64,000 bases of DNA from Morella rubra. Its lineage: Eukaryota; Streptophyta; Magnoliopsida; Fagales; Myricaceae. This document shows positions 11,046 to 23,027 of the stretch, piece after piece; positions within the stretch are counted from its first letter, which is position 1, and each line of letters starts with the position of its first letter. Where the stretch lies: positions 18,166,376 to 18,230,375 of the forward strand of contig CM025850.1 of the NCBI GenBank assembly GCA_003952965.2, given 5' to 3'. The position numbers were made by a program, and so were the translations under genes. Below the pieces are notes generated by a model. That model saw nothing but the letters and a program-made list of their open reading frames with translations. It was not told the origin of the DNA and searched no databases.

Positions 11046-14000
11046 ATGGAGAATTTTCAAGGTGATTTAACTGACATAGTTCGAGCAAGTGGAGGAGCAT
11101 ATGGCTGTGTTACAGGCGCTTCAGAACCCAGTCCTGACTGGCAGTTCCCTTCCGATCCCATCAATTTTTCTTCGGCCGTCCTAGAGCCTCGAGATAATTT
11201 TGGCGACCCCTTCTCCTACATGCGAGATCCGCTTCTTAACGAGCTTCACGTATCGAGTTCCGGCTTCTTCAGTAGCACTAGTTCGCCTGAAATAATGGGC
11301 AATACTGCCGTGGAGGATACAGGCCGTGGTTTTATTGGTGGCGGCGGAGCTGTAGGTGGCGGTGATGGAGTTGTAGGTGGCGGTGGCGGTGGTGCTAGTT
11401 CTAGTGCTAGTACCAGTACAATCCTTTCTCAAAAGAATTTTCTTGACGATGAGATAAAACGGCCTTGCAATATATTCTCACGGATGCTTCAGATCTCCCC
11501 TAATGGAAAGCCGCCGGTGTCCCCATGTGGCTCCCCGGTGATGTCCGCTTCGCCAAGGGGAATTAAGGCGTCGGCTATGGTTCCAAGCGACATGATTAAT
11601 GCTAACAGCTCCAAGGGTTGCTTTATCGACAACACCGGAGTGCAGATCTCGTCCCCAAGAAATCCGGGTATTAAGCGAAGGTGAGAATTTAATTTCTTCC
11701 AGCGCGGGGTCTTCCATGAATTTAACTCCAAGAGTTGGATTTGACACTGTTTTGGTACTTATTGCATTCAGTTTTAGCTACATGAACTCAGGAACAGGCA
11801 CTTATTGTTTTCTTTTTTTGCTTTGGGAACTTGGGTTGTCAAAAGTCAAGGCCGCAAGATCTAATACATAAGGATTTTCTGACTTCTGTCCATGTCAACA
11901 TTTTATGGTTGATTGTATGGTCTTGCTTAAGGAGCTCGACGATTTTCAGATGAGATTTCCCACTGGCAACGTTATGATCACGAAGACACATGATCTATTC
12001 GATGAGTGTTTATAATCAACCATAAAAGGTGGGATAAGTGGTGTCACAACAATGTTCATAGACTTAGCTTTCATGTTGTTATCTCAAACCACTCTTCTTC
12101 CCTGGAACACGCCTGAAAGGATAGCTGCGCTTTTCACTGGTGTTGGCCTGCCTGGATAATATGACATACCTTTTCCGCTTTCGTCAAGAAATTAACCATG
12201 ACACAACTAAAACATCAAATTTTCTGCCAAAAAGGTTGAGAGTTGAAACATTTTCGGTCGGGGAAAAGAGAATCTTTGAAGTTAGGTAAAATCTTCCACT
12301 GGTTAAATAGGAAAATTGTATCTACTTCAACATTGTCTTCGTCTTCTTCTATATATGCACGTCAAAGTGGCGAAATACAGCAGGCGTGATATGAATTTCT
12401 GACAATATTTTTCGTGCAGAAAAAGCCAGGCAAAGAAGGTGGTTTGTATTCCAGCCCCAGCTGCCGTGAACAGCAGGCCTACCGGAGAAGTAGTGCCATC
12501 TGATCTCTGGGCTTGGAGAAAGTACGGTCAGAAACCCATTAAAGGCTCTCCTTATCCAAGGTAAGCAAGTATTAGATATTGATCATTCTTCACAATAGAA
12601 AGTTCTTTAAAATAAAACTTCTCCCAAGGCTGCAATCGGTATCTCTTCCTGACAGATGTTTTCTCTGAACCACAGCCACTGACAGAAATTATTACTTCTG
12701 CTTCTTGCTAAATTAAATCATATTTTTTTTCAGTATACTCGTATATAATTAAATTGACGCAAATAAATAGACGGGAAGATCGTTTTTGGAATTATCCACA
12801 GAAGCTTCGTTGCAATTACAGACTTCAAAAACACCTTTTTTACAAGAAATTGATTATTACTAAGATTTTGTTTTATCCAAACACTTGCATCTAACCCGGT
12901 GATTCCTTTTCGCGAAAAACTATCGTCATTTGGATTTCAACCCTCTACGAGTTCCTACATTACCTTCGAAAACTTTTTCAAAGTTGGAACATTGTTTTAG
13001 CAATTATAGCGTTCTTAATTTGGTTTGTCCATTAATGAAACTAATGTTATCTCTCACAGTAATATGTTATTTTTTTGGGTTACCGGTTGTAGTAAGTAAT
13101 CAGTATTTGTATTTTAATGCGATGAACTGTGAATATATATGCTACTGTTACATAAATTAAGAATTGGATCAACGTACGTTAAACATATACACATATAGGA
13201 ATTTATAATAATCGGGCTGGTGTATGTAGGCATTCATGTTTGCATAATTTCTAAGGAAATGTATAATAATCTTCTATTAATATTCCTATTGTCACTGTTA
13301 CTGTTATTATTGTCGTGGTTATGCAAATATCAGGATAATGTCAAATTTCGTTTCTGATAAGTTGGATCATCTTGTCTTTCTTGCAAACTTACACAACATG
13401 TAATTGTGTATATACACGTACACCATTCGAATGTGGGCTAACATGATTCAAGATTCACCGGTTGTTGATAGTTGTTTTGTTACTATATATATATATATGT
13501 AGGGGCTACTATAGATGTAGCAGCTCAAAGGGTTGTTCCGCGAGGAAACAAGTGGAGCGGAGCCGGACTGATCCCAACATGTTGGTGATTACCTACACAT
13601 CTGAGCACAATCATCCATGGCCAACTCAGAGAAATGCTCTTGCTGGTTCAACCCGGTCGCAGCCAACTAAGAACAACGCTACTTCAAAGAATTTTCCTGG
13701 TGCCCAGCCCCAAATTAAGCCGACAAGCCCCAAGGAAGAACAGAAGGAGAGCAGCAATGACGACCAAGTGTCTCCGATTGTTGCTGGCAGCTCAACAAGA
13801 AGTGCATCTGTAAAGGAAGAGATTGATGACGTAGAGAAGCAAATGGAGATGGATGATGGGGAGTTCAGTACTGAAGGATTTCCTTACAGGCCAACAATGC
13901 CAGGCTCAAACCAGCCTGAGGACTTCTTCGCCGATTTAGGAGAAATTGAGACCGATCCTTTAGATCTCTTGTTCACGCAGGAGTTTACGGGAGATGCACA

Positions 14001-14106
14001 GAAAGATAGCAAGGTCATGGATCCGTTCAGTCTCTTTGATTGGTCAGGAGACAAGAGCAGCAGCACCAACGTCTCATCGTTCGAAGAAACTAAGAGGGGT
14101 TTATAA
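11046..14106 (+). CDS. WRKY35-like: Group IIe WRKY transcription factor (WRKY14/35-like), three exons
   Basis: Predicted nuclear DNA-binding transcription factor of 459 residues. Exons are 11046-11680, 12420-12560 and 13503-14106; both introns (739 and 942 bp) are GT-AG and the frame is kept. The start [13 protein letters not shown] matches the WRKY14/35 subgroup; an in-frame ATG at 11022 would add eight residues. Exon 1 encodes a Ser/Gly-rich region with an unusually long poly-glycine linker (about residues 94-115), then a basic stretch, [13 protein letters not shown] (about 207-219), probably the nuclear signal. The WRKY domain has WRKYGQK at about 244-250 and a C-X5-C-X23-H-X-H zinc finger (C264, C270, H294, H296), as in groups IId/IIe. 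Intron 2 splits the Arg codon before GYYRC, the conserved R-type position. The acidic C-terminus contains [19 protein letters not shown], a group IIe trait. A role in W-box-mediated stress or developmental regulation is inferred from the family. Confidence 0.93.
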
Positions 14107-14598
14107 CAAGACCTTGAACAAGTAATCTCCCCCACAAAGATATACTCATCTCAGTTTATGCATGTGGGGCACATTCTATATTCAATGTCTAGCTGCTATA
14201 AACCTAAATATTCTGGCTTCATTAATATTTCATCTGAAGGAGGTTTCGGCTTTTACCTTTTTCTCTTGTTATTTACCAGAACAGTCTTGGGATTAGGAAA
14301 AGGAGTAACAGACAGTGCTGGTTAATTGGGAGCAAACCATGAGTCCCACATTCCCTTTGGTATATCGGTGGATGGGACAGAAAGCTGAGGAACAGAAGGT
14401 TTCTACAGTGGAGACAAGTACATCCATCTGAGACATGACTGGAAAGCTCAATGAGAAGATTGATATAAAGATGGGACTTGCCTTTCATCTTTTTAAGTGG
14501 GAAAAATTATGGAATCGCAAGCTCATCCACTTCTGATCATGTGGTGAGTAGTCTACGGAGAAAAAAGCCATGCCTTAGCCTCTAATCTATTGCGAGGA

Positions 14599-14604
14599 AA
14601 TAAA
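14599..14604 (+). terminator. Candidate polyadenylation signal AATAAA
   Basis: A perfect AATAAA lies 493 nt after the WRKY stop codon, within sequence that otherwise holds no gene. Plant poly(A) signals are degenerate, and earlier near-matches may be used instead. Confidence 0.25.
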
Positions 14605-14609
14605 CGAAA

Positions 14610-17256
14610 GATGACAAAACAATATATAGGAAAAAAAATTATATTAAAGCGCACTTGACTTTTCTTATCAGTCTTCTCTGGGATGTACAAAAGAGAGAGA
14701 AACTGTGCTTCGGGTTCCTCAGCTTTCTGTTTCTTATATTATCCATCCAACTTGTGTTTGTTTTTTACTCTTTTACTTCCAGTGTTCTCCTTACTTTTAA
14801 TGAGAAAACGAAATTACTGATTCTGCAGACTGATTTTGAACGCTATGATCACCGGGTTCTCTACCTATATTGTTTAAATAATATGATGTCCAGCTAAACG
14901 AGGTTGGCATTTAATAATTCTGCATGTGGACGGTTACCTGTGCATGTATTATATTTGCAACGTAACTAAACATATATTAGGGTTCAAGGAAGAGATGCCT
15001 AGTTCAAAACTGCATTTCAAGAAGAGATTGCCAAAAATGTTTCTAAAATCTCCATTCGTAATAACCTAACAAGGAAATTCACGGGCGTAGCAGTGACTTT
15101 GAGCTTGAACAGGAAATTACAAGCAAATCATGAACAGCCTCTCCAGTAGTACTGTTCAAACACGTTGATCTCTCCTGTATGCAATTTCGATCCTTGAGTT
15201 TATTAATGGCCGGCAGAATCAAATCTCAGCTCGTATATATATAGTAGATAATATACATCAAATGTTGCAGGCTTTAGCGTTGTGCGTTCATATATATCAT
15301 GGATCGAATTACCTTCTTACTCAACAAGGGGTAGGTTTATGTAGGACATGATCCCTTGCTCTCGATGAATTAATCTCTTTGAACAATATTATATTGGACT
15401 GTTGCTTACTATTTACAGTTTCAAAGCAAGTGATTTCACTCTGCTGTTTCATGTCATGCGCGGTTTGTAGGGTCAAGAGTGCCTTTCATCATTTAATAGA
15501 GGACAAAGTTAATCAGAAGTTTTACTTTTCGGCATAAAAGTCAAATGGAAATTAATTTTTCAGTAAATTTCTCTATATAGCAAAGATAGAGAGTGAAAGA
15601 AGATGAGACACTGGCACACTGCTATATATATAACCCGTATGATCCTAACAACAATGGACTCTTAATTCACTACTGGGCATAGCATTGATATCTTAACAAA
15701 TGAAACAAGTGAAAAAAGGAAACAAATGTAGAAAATAAGGAATAAAGCAAAACAAAACAAAAATGGTCTAGGCCTTGTAATTTATTTTCCAAATGGAAAT
15801 TTCAGTCTTATTGACAAACCGAGGATCGCTCAATGAAATTTCATTGGCTCGAATAATAGAATAACCTTGGACCCTTTAATACCATAATCATAAAGGAATT
15901 TTATTATGTTGAACCTTATATTTTGAATTCAATAGGAATAATAATACTAAAAGATCATGGATGGGTATCGAAGCCTATCTTTTAATTTTTGTAATCATTG
16001 TCTTTGAAAGGAAAGCAGTGCAAAGCGACCTTAATGATCAGACTTCAGTGGCCTACTTTCTTTCTTTTTAGAAACTATAATAATATCGAATAGTTAATTT
16101 GAGCTCAATTTTGAGGTACTTGAAAGATTATATATATTCTTCAGCAAAATTCTATACCAAGCACTAGTACAAATATATCAAAATCTGCTAAGTTTTGTCT
16201 TCTAATTAGTGTTACATCCTAAATCAATTATAATATTAATTAGCGACATAGCTAGTAAGTTTTGCTTTGAACTTACACTTGTCCAAACTTCTCCCTTGTA
16301 AGATTGGAGTCCTATGGCTCTCTTCGTAATGCAAGCAACCTTTAGCTAGCTATAAACTTAATGGGAAATAGTGACCCCTATCAGTTCTGTCAAATCCATC
16401 AACTTTAATAAAAAAAATTTTCATTGCCCTTTCAATTGAAGTCACTTCAACGGATGGGCAAAAACAAAAGAGTCCAAAGCTTTTCTCAAATGGGTCTGTC
16501 TTTTCCCCATTCTAATTGATTGATTGGAGTGAAGATTCATTATGTATTTGAAGGAATTTGGGTGCAAATGGGCTTATGGGAGGGACTGTTGTCATGATTT
16601 TGAAAAGAAAGAATGGGAGTTACAATTGATGACAAACATAAAAAGCTTTGTGACCCATTTACGTACGTCGTTTGAAACGTATGGTGATCAGAAGTCCTTC
16701 TCTATGTGTGAAAAGAGTCATGTGAGCTTTCTCACCTCAAATCCTAAACCTCCTATGCAAATGAAACATCATTTCATGCCCGGTTTCGTCTAATAATTAA
16801 AGTGGTCATAAGTGTAGTGTACAACATCATGATCAGATCAATTCCGATCCGATGATCTGTTGTCAAAGCTGATTAGAAGGGTATAACTCGTTTAGCTTTA
16901 GTTGTATAAATATGTAAGTTTTACCTGCTGTCTCTTTTACAATATGACTCGAACACAAATTAGAAAACGTGACATGAACTATAAGCCATACAAGATAAGG
17001 AGTAGTTTTATGTTATTGGTAACTTGTCAAAATCATGATCTCACTCTAGGCCTAGCTAGCTATAGTTATATCTTCTTCTTTTTTCTTTTTCTTTTTTTTA
17101 GTCGCGTCGAATGACCGTCAAATCCCACTACAGCGCGCCACGATATGTGTATTTTTTGTATCCTTGATTCCTTGTCGAGCTATAGCTTATCTCTTGTCAC
17201 TGCTAAAATCCAAACCGGCCCCTCTCTCAGACAACAATAAAAACGCCAAAAAGGTC

Positions 17257-17293
<37 letters not shown>

Positions 17294-18180
17294 AAAAATA
17301 AAAAAAAGAGACGTTTTTTAATCCGTAATTTCTTCGTGCCTCTGGAGCATATATAGAGAATGTTTGTAATGATGTATTTCTTTGTGTTGACATGATTGTG
17401 GGACCAATGAATACACCCGAAATGCACGTCAAATTTGCTGCAGCTAGCATGCAGTGCTGTTAGTAGGTCGTGAATTTGATTTCGTTTGACACCCTTTACA
17501 TATTGATTAACCAAATTCCAAAATCCATAAATATAAGAAAAATCTGATCACAGCCACCCCCATTCAAGCTAGCACAGTCGACACACTTCGCTTCTAATTA
17601 ACCCGAGCCAGAAGGTATTCGATTCTAACTACTTGGACCTTCCCAGAGGCCAGAAGGTATTCGATTCAGGCGGCTTAAAGCATTTCTTAGCTCTGAAGAC
17701 CGACGTTGAGCCTTTAAAGTAAACCAACCCAAATATGCCAAAAATTAGATGGTATATGAAAAATTTCTCCTCGTGTTTCAGGAAAGTGCAGGGGTTATAT
17801 ATTTGGCTGATGACTTCTTCTACTTTACATCTTGCTGATGATTTCCTCCTCAATATTGCTGTTGGCCGTTAATTTTTCCGCTGGCTCATTATATATTGGG
17901 CGTAGTTACGGACCATGGGGCTAGTACGACTTGGTCTTATAGGATTTGAGCAGCAACCTGGGCCTAGCAACAATTCGTTGGGCTGATGTTTCACTTATGC
18001 GTAGTATTTCCTCAAGGCTTGATTAGAACGAAGATTTGTTTAGAAACTTATAATAAAGTATCTGCATTATTGGAGTCGCGTAGTACACTAATTTCGAAAT
18101 CTGTTACCCGTCTTACATAGAATATTACTCTCGAGACTTTTACTTCATGCGTTCCAACAGAAAAAAGAGAGTAATTTTGG
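14610..18180. other. Gene-free intergenic region
   Basis: No gene could be supported. Frames such as 16542-16793 and 14655-14897 have no recognisable domain and are not flanked by convincing splice sites. Small features are a 34-nt A run (17259-17292) and a short direct repeat, CCAGAAGGTATTCGATTC, at about 17609 and 17650. Confidence 0.55.
17259..17292 (+). repeat. Poly(A) tract of 34 nt
   Basis: An uninterrupted A run. It could be the tail of an old retroposed sequence lying upstream on the plus strand, but no recognisable LINE, SINE or processed gene precedes it and I see no flanking target duplication. Confidence 0.8.
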
Positions 18181-18757
18181 AAATTAATTTTTTTATTTCA
18201 ATTCAAACCTTATTCGAACAGTCTTTAAAAGAACGGAAAAAATGAGTCTTTAAAAGCATTTCACTTAGCACTTAATTTTTTTTTTTTATTTCATTTCAAT
18301 CTCGTTTGAATGGTATTTAAAAGCATTCCAATAGAAAGTGATAAGTATTCAAATTGTAAAGGATAAGCATTCATATATTCTTTTCTTGGAATGTGACGAC
18401 GTTTTGTCCAAAAAGATTCCCAACCGTTTTAACGGTTAGGTGTGTGTTCGAACGGAGTTTTAGGGAATGACAAATTTATCTCTAAATATCTTCTGTTTTT
18501 GGACGGCAGACAATTCTGTTCCAAATAATTAACTTTTTTTTTTTTTTTTTAGGATGAAAATTTCCGTTTCAAAAAAAAAAAAACTTGTCACAAAAAAATA
18601 AATAAATTTCGGGACGGTTTCAATTTCGGTCCCTTAAAACACTCTTCCCCTATTTTTCAAGATCCATTTTAAAATCCGTCCCCAAAGAGTACTTTTTGGG
18701 ATAAATTTTTTGGAGTCCTAAAAAAATTCGTCTCAAAAAGTCAAATTTGTTGTAGTG
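18180..18757 (-). mobile_element. CACTA-type terminus (second family)
   Basis: Read on the minus strand, the sequence ending at 18757 starts CACTACAACAAATTTGAC and is followed by subterminal blocks of the type GGGACGGA/TTCGTC alternating with A- and T-runs. This is the typical end of a CACTA element. No matching plus-strand terminus is found to the left within about 2 kb, so the far end is lost or has diverged. The left boundary given here is only where CACTA-like sequence becomes unrecognisable. No transposase is visible. Confidence 0.55.
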
Positions 18758-20705
18758 AATGTTTGGGAGGTTTGGAGGATGGCACCGCGAGGAGTTGGAG
18801 GCTCAACAAAAGTTGTTTTGAACTGGCCGTTACATTTGGTTATCGACCACATAGGAGATGCATTTCGCTCTAGGATTGTGCCAATTTGTGGCACTCAGTT
18901 TCTGAACTCAAGGATTTTTGAGACCCCAATGGGTGTGAAGACAAAAAGCTTGCAAGGGAGCAGATTTGGGCATTCTTATAGATTGTTGGAGGAGTAGCAA
19001 AATAGCTTTTGTGGTTACAATTGTACATCACTAGAGGATGAGAATGGAAGGTTCAAAAATGACATTGCTATCCTCTGGTTCCAACTTGAAAAGGCAAGTG
19101 AGAAGTCAAACAGAAAATGAGAGCAAAGGGAGGTCCCATAGAAGCATAGGCCCCCACGGTAAGTGAGTAAGTGAATTGAAAGAGTAATCAAAGTGAACCG
19201 GAACGGGAATGAAATAGAAGAAATGGATGCAAATATGAGTCGAGGAATAGGCACCCTCGAAGTGGATGTAGAGGTCTTCAAGTCAATAGACCACTTAGAC
19301 AAAAGTCTAGCAAACATCATGGTGGAAACAAAGAATCCAAAGAAGCAATTGGGGGAGGTGGGGTATATACCTATCAACGATTGTAAAATGCACTGCAATT
19401 TTGGACAATGAGACGAGGTGATGAATTATATGACAGTTGGCGGCTCATTGCAGCAACCACAAACATTCTAAAATATTGTTTATGCCATTCGAGTAATGTA
19501 ACAATATTCAGTTAGTTGGTTAACAGTTCATTGTTGATGTGTACAAATGAGTTAGTTAGTTATATATACATTTTTTGTATACTTGTAAAGTTGAGGCTTA
19601 AATACACCCCATACTCCCACGGGATGTGAAAGTTGTAGATATGCTCCTATGGTAAAGAAAGTTGGTTTTCTATCCATAGGATATTATTTTTGTTAACAAA
19701 ATACCCTTTCGTTTGTCTCCTTTTAAAAAACTAACGTGAATTGTTGATGTAGCAAATAAAGTCCAAATGTGCTCGAATCACAGTGTGCCATGTGTTTGGG
19801 GTCCTATTGTCGCCACGTATTAAAGTCCAGTCAGAGATGACGTAACCCAGTCAAGCCATGTTGATGCAACCTTGACAAAAAGAAAATAATAATAATTTGT
19901 AAGTGAATAAGTTGAGTGGCACTGTAGAGCATACCGTTCAGCTCATACCCTTCCCCCCGAAACACTAGCTATTTTCTCCAAATTCCCCTGGTAGAATTGG
20001 CAGCCCCAAAAAACCGTCTATTTCACACGGCCAGGATCGAAGACAAGTAGCTCCCCGTGCTTTTATGGATTCAGTTTTGTACTCTTCCTCTTGCCAATAG
20101 GTTCCCAACGTCGAGGGGGCTCCAAGTGTGGTGGTTCCCAATAGCCCGACGCCATCAGCTACTGCGATCTTCATGCCTGAGGACATCACTGACCGACAAT
20201 AACCCAGGACACTGATTTTATGGTTGTCCCACGTATACTAGCACCTTTGTAAGTAAATATACCGATTGTGCTTTCTCTTCCCTGCTTTAATTTTTTACTT
20301 TCCTTAGCCTATCTGTGTCATACATACTTTAATGGTTGTACGGGAGCGTAGATTCATGTACATACACATGGCTGGGGGGTTTATTTAGAAGCACAATGTT
20401 CAATCAGTAAAAGCAAGCACTTTGAGCTTAAGACCTTAATTTGTGTGATACATTTGGAGAGTCGTCTCATTAATAAAGATCACAAATTGCATCTCATTAA
20501 CTGTATTTTCAATTTTCAGTAGTCGTGGTTTGCGTCTTTGCTAATTGTTACCACTTAGCACTCGGACATGCATCAAAAGCCATGTCATGTAGTCCTGGAA
20601 TCTAGAAAAATTTTCCCTTACCAAAAGCTATTTGAATCTATATGGACTAACATTTTATAAAGATTATTGGCACTTTGCTGCTATTAGTAAAGCTACCGCC
20701 TACCT
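18758..20705. other. Gene-free region, unidentified ORFs
   Basis: Overlapping short frames occur around 18755-18997 and 19015-19411. The longest is 127 codons on the minus strand and has a biased hydrophobic composition, typical of an antisense shadow. I recognise no domain, splice structure or repeat family here. Confidence 0.5.
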
Positions 20706-20739
20706 GAACACTAAAAAAAAAAAATGACCTTTAGAAGCG

Positions 20740-20960
20740 GTCAGAAACTACTACTAAAGGTAAAAAAATAGCTGCTATAGCTTTAGCGGCGGTTTTTTAG
20801 CGGCAGTATAGATCCGTCGCAATAGGACTATAGCGGTGGTTTGTGCGACCGCTGGTGAAGATTGGATCTATAGCAGCGGTCTTCTTAGACCCGAACCGCA
20901 ATAGTGATTTTTTTTAGCAGCGTTTTTTTTAGCGTTTTTTAAAAAAAACGCTGCTATAGA
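20740..20960 (+). repeat. Left subterminal repeat block of the CACTA element
   Basis: Short repeated units of the kind TAGCGGCGGT, TAGCAGCGGT and CTATAGC occupy this block. They recur in reverse orientation at 25690-26060. Such blocks are the expected binding sites for the CACTA-encoded subterminal DNA-binding protein. Confidence 0.7.
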
Positions 20961-21826
20961 TTAGCTCAATTTCTTTTTTTTTTGGTATGTGCCAGCATTT
21001 TTAAAATACCACTAATTTTTTCCTATATTTTCCTATACATGCTTTTTTAATCGTAATAAAATTTATTTTAATAATCATAATTCATTGGATGTAAAAGTTA
21101 AAGAATAAGGATAATAAAACAAAATATACTTCATCATTGATTAATAATATTTTACAACAAACACAAAAATCTATACAAGCAATCTAAAAAGTAACAAATT
21201 TCTAATATAAAATAACAATAAGCAAGGACCAACTAAAATATTCAAATACAACACAATAAGCAAGGACCAATTAAAATCTTCCTCCTTTGACACATCAACG
21301 TCGTCTTGAATTCTCAATCAGCCCTAAATGTACCAAAATGAGGAAGAGATTAGTTAACCTCACTAGGAAACAATATAGAATATGACAATGGGAAATGCTT
21401 AACAATAAATGACAAAGAATAGTCTATCAGAATAATAGGGCCAACAAATCAAACAAATTTATTAAAGAGCCCAAATCAGATTCAATTAAATGCCCAACAG
21501 CAGACGAAAGGTAATACCAAAAAATCAAACAAAATTCTTAAAGAGCATCAGTTTCAAAACCAAACTAAGATAACAATAGTTTGAGAGCGCGCCAGATGCT
21601 TCCTCTCTTTTTTAGTGCATGTTCTTCTTATGTTGGCACAAGGCAAGAACTAAAAATGCACATCACTGAACAATAATTATCTATATTAGTTACAAAAGAA
21701 TACTAGAAGATAAATGATCCAAACATAGCTTCGAAAACTATAAGCATTAAGCAAGCATTAGCTACTCAATATCAAATAGAAACATTAGTAACAAAAGAGG
21801 TTTCTTGCAAAAGGATGCTAGCCAAC

Positions 21827-22523
21827 CTGAATGCAAAAAGCAAGTCCCAATATATTGTTAGCTAGCCAATGCTTCTGTGAAGCATACCAGGCACAGAAAA
21901 AGGTTCCAGGGATTGCAGCAACAATCTGAGACCTTGTGAACTCAATTTCCAAAGCTGTGTAAGAAAGGTGCAAGGAAAAATATCATTCTGCATAATACAA
22001 CCAAGATAATGTCAACTAGATCAAAGAAAACTCAGAGGAGCAGAAAACCAGGACAAGAAAATGCTTGAACACAATGGCCGACACGTATTAGAAAAAGATG
22101 GTTTTTCACACTAAAAACATTTTCAATCTCCAATAAAATTTTCAATCAAATCGTTGGCCTCAATCTGTAAAAAACAAGTCCTTGGAAAAACCAAAACAAT
22201 GTCAATACAGCATTAACCAAGTCCTTGGATAGAAACTTCAAAAGCAAAAATAGTGATAACAACATTGCACTTCCAACAAGAGGGAAACGCATGGCATGCT
22301 CATTGGACATTGTCTCCTACATAAACATATATTACACATTTTAGGAAACGTAGGTCTAACAAAATTGAAACAATAGATCACGAAGTTAAACACTAGCACT
22401 AGCTCACTTACAGAAGGTGTGGCTTGATAGATCTGTAGCAACCCACATAAACTGTAAAGCATGCAATCAAAATAACATTTAAGTTTGGATTCACCTTCAC
22501 AACAAGTGGTGCTAAAGTTAAAC
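21827..22523 (-). pseudogene. SPP-like: Captured signal peptide peptidase exons (three)
   Basis: Three minus-strand blocks encode consecutive parts of plant signal peptide peptidase, the ER intramembrane aspartyl protease that cleaves leftover signal peptides. Block a (22523-22412) reads LTLAPLVVKVNPNLNVIL onward and ends at a perfect GTAAGT donor. Block b (22316-22200) follows an AG acceptor and contains MSNEHAMRFPLVGSAMLL and KFLSKDLVNAVLT. Block c (21954-21827) follows a pyrimidine-rich acceptor and encodes RSQIVAAIPGTFFCAWYA to GLAFCIQ, where the next intron begins. Intronic sequence is retained, so capture was from DNA, not mRNA. The frame no longer joins cleanly between a and b, and sequence after b diverges. 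Exons for the initiator methionine and the catalytic YD, GLGD and PAL motifs are absent, so no protease can be made. It lies inside the 20709-26085 CACTA element. Confidence 0.87.
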
Positions 22524-23027
22524 CTGCATTCAAAAAGTGATGCATCAATTACACATGGTCAAGTTCCAGTATCTCTAGGACAATTTCACTACCAAATCAA
22601 CTCAATTGGCGACCCATGCCCAGCCTTCACTCCTTGTTAAGGATGAGAGGAGTTGCCATTTTGACCAAAGACCATCGGCTTCCATATCCCACGGGCATTA
22701 GAAATATGCCATCACATAGACTCTTGTAATAGGGCATAAAATTTGCACCAACATCTCTGGGGCAATAGGCAACCACAAAGAACACACTATAGTTCACATT
22801 TAACTAATTGCTATAGCACGGTCAGCACCCATCAGACTTGACTCAAAAAACTCTGTTGGCAATCAAAGCCCTAAATCCCGAAACCAACCTACATATGCTT
22901 AACAAAGCCTCCCCCAAGAAAGCGCCTCAAAAAATTCAGCTATCACAAGAACTAATAGAAAAATAAACTAATTGAAGAACCCAATACCAAAGATCAAGAA
23001 TAGGCATATCCGAACATACCAATGTCC

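Noticed and set aside
11181-11747. Minus-strand frames of 80-89 codons across WRKY exon 1
   Set aside because: They are antisense shadows of the exon, with no family resemblance.
17130-17145. CACTACAGCGCGCC as possible left end for the CACTA terminus at 18757
   Set aside because: It does not match CACTACAACAAATTTG beyond seven bases, and subterminal repeats are absent.
19015-19398. 127-codon minus-strand frame
   Set aside because: Composition is hydrophobic and Ser/Phe-biased, typical of an antisense reading. No domain or splice context.
22640-22800. Minus-strand open frame (VFFVVAYCPRDVGANFMP...) upstream of the SPP exons
   Set aside because: It looks mildly coding-like but I cannot match it to SPP, SCAMP or another family, so no feature was called.
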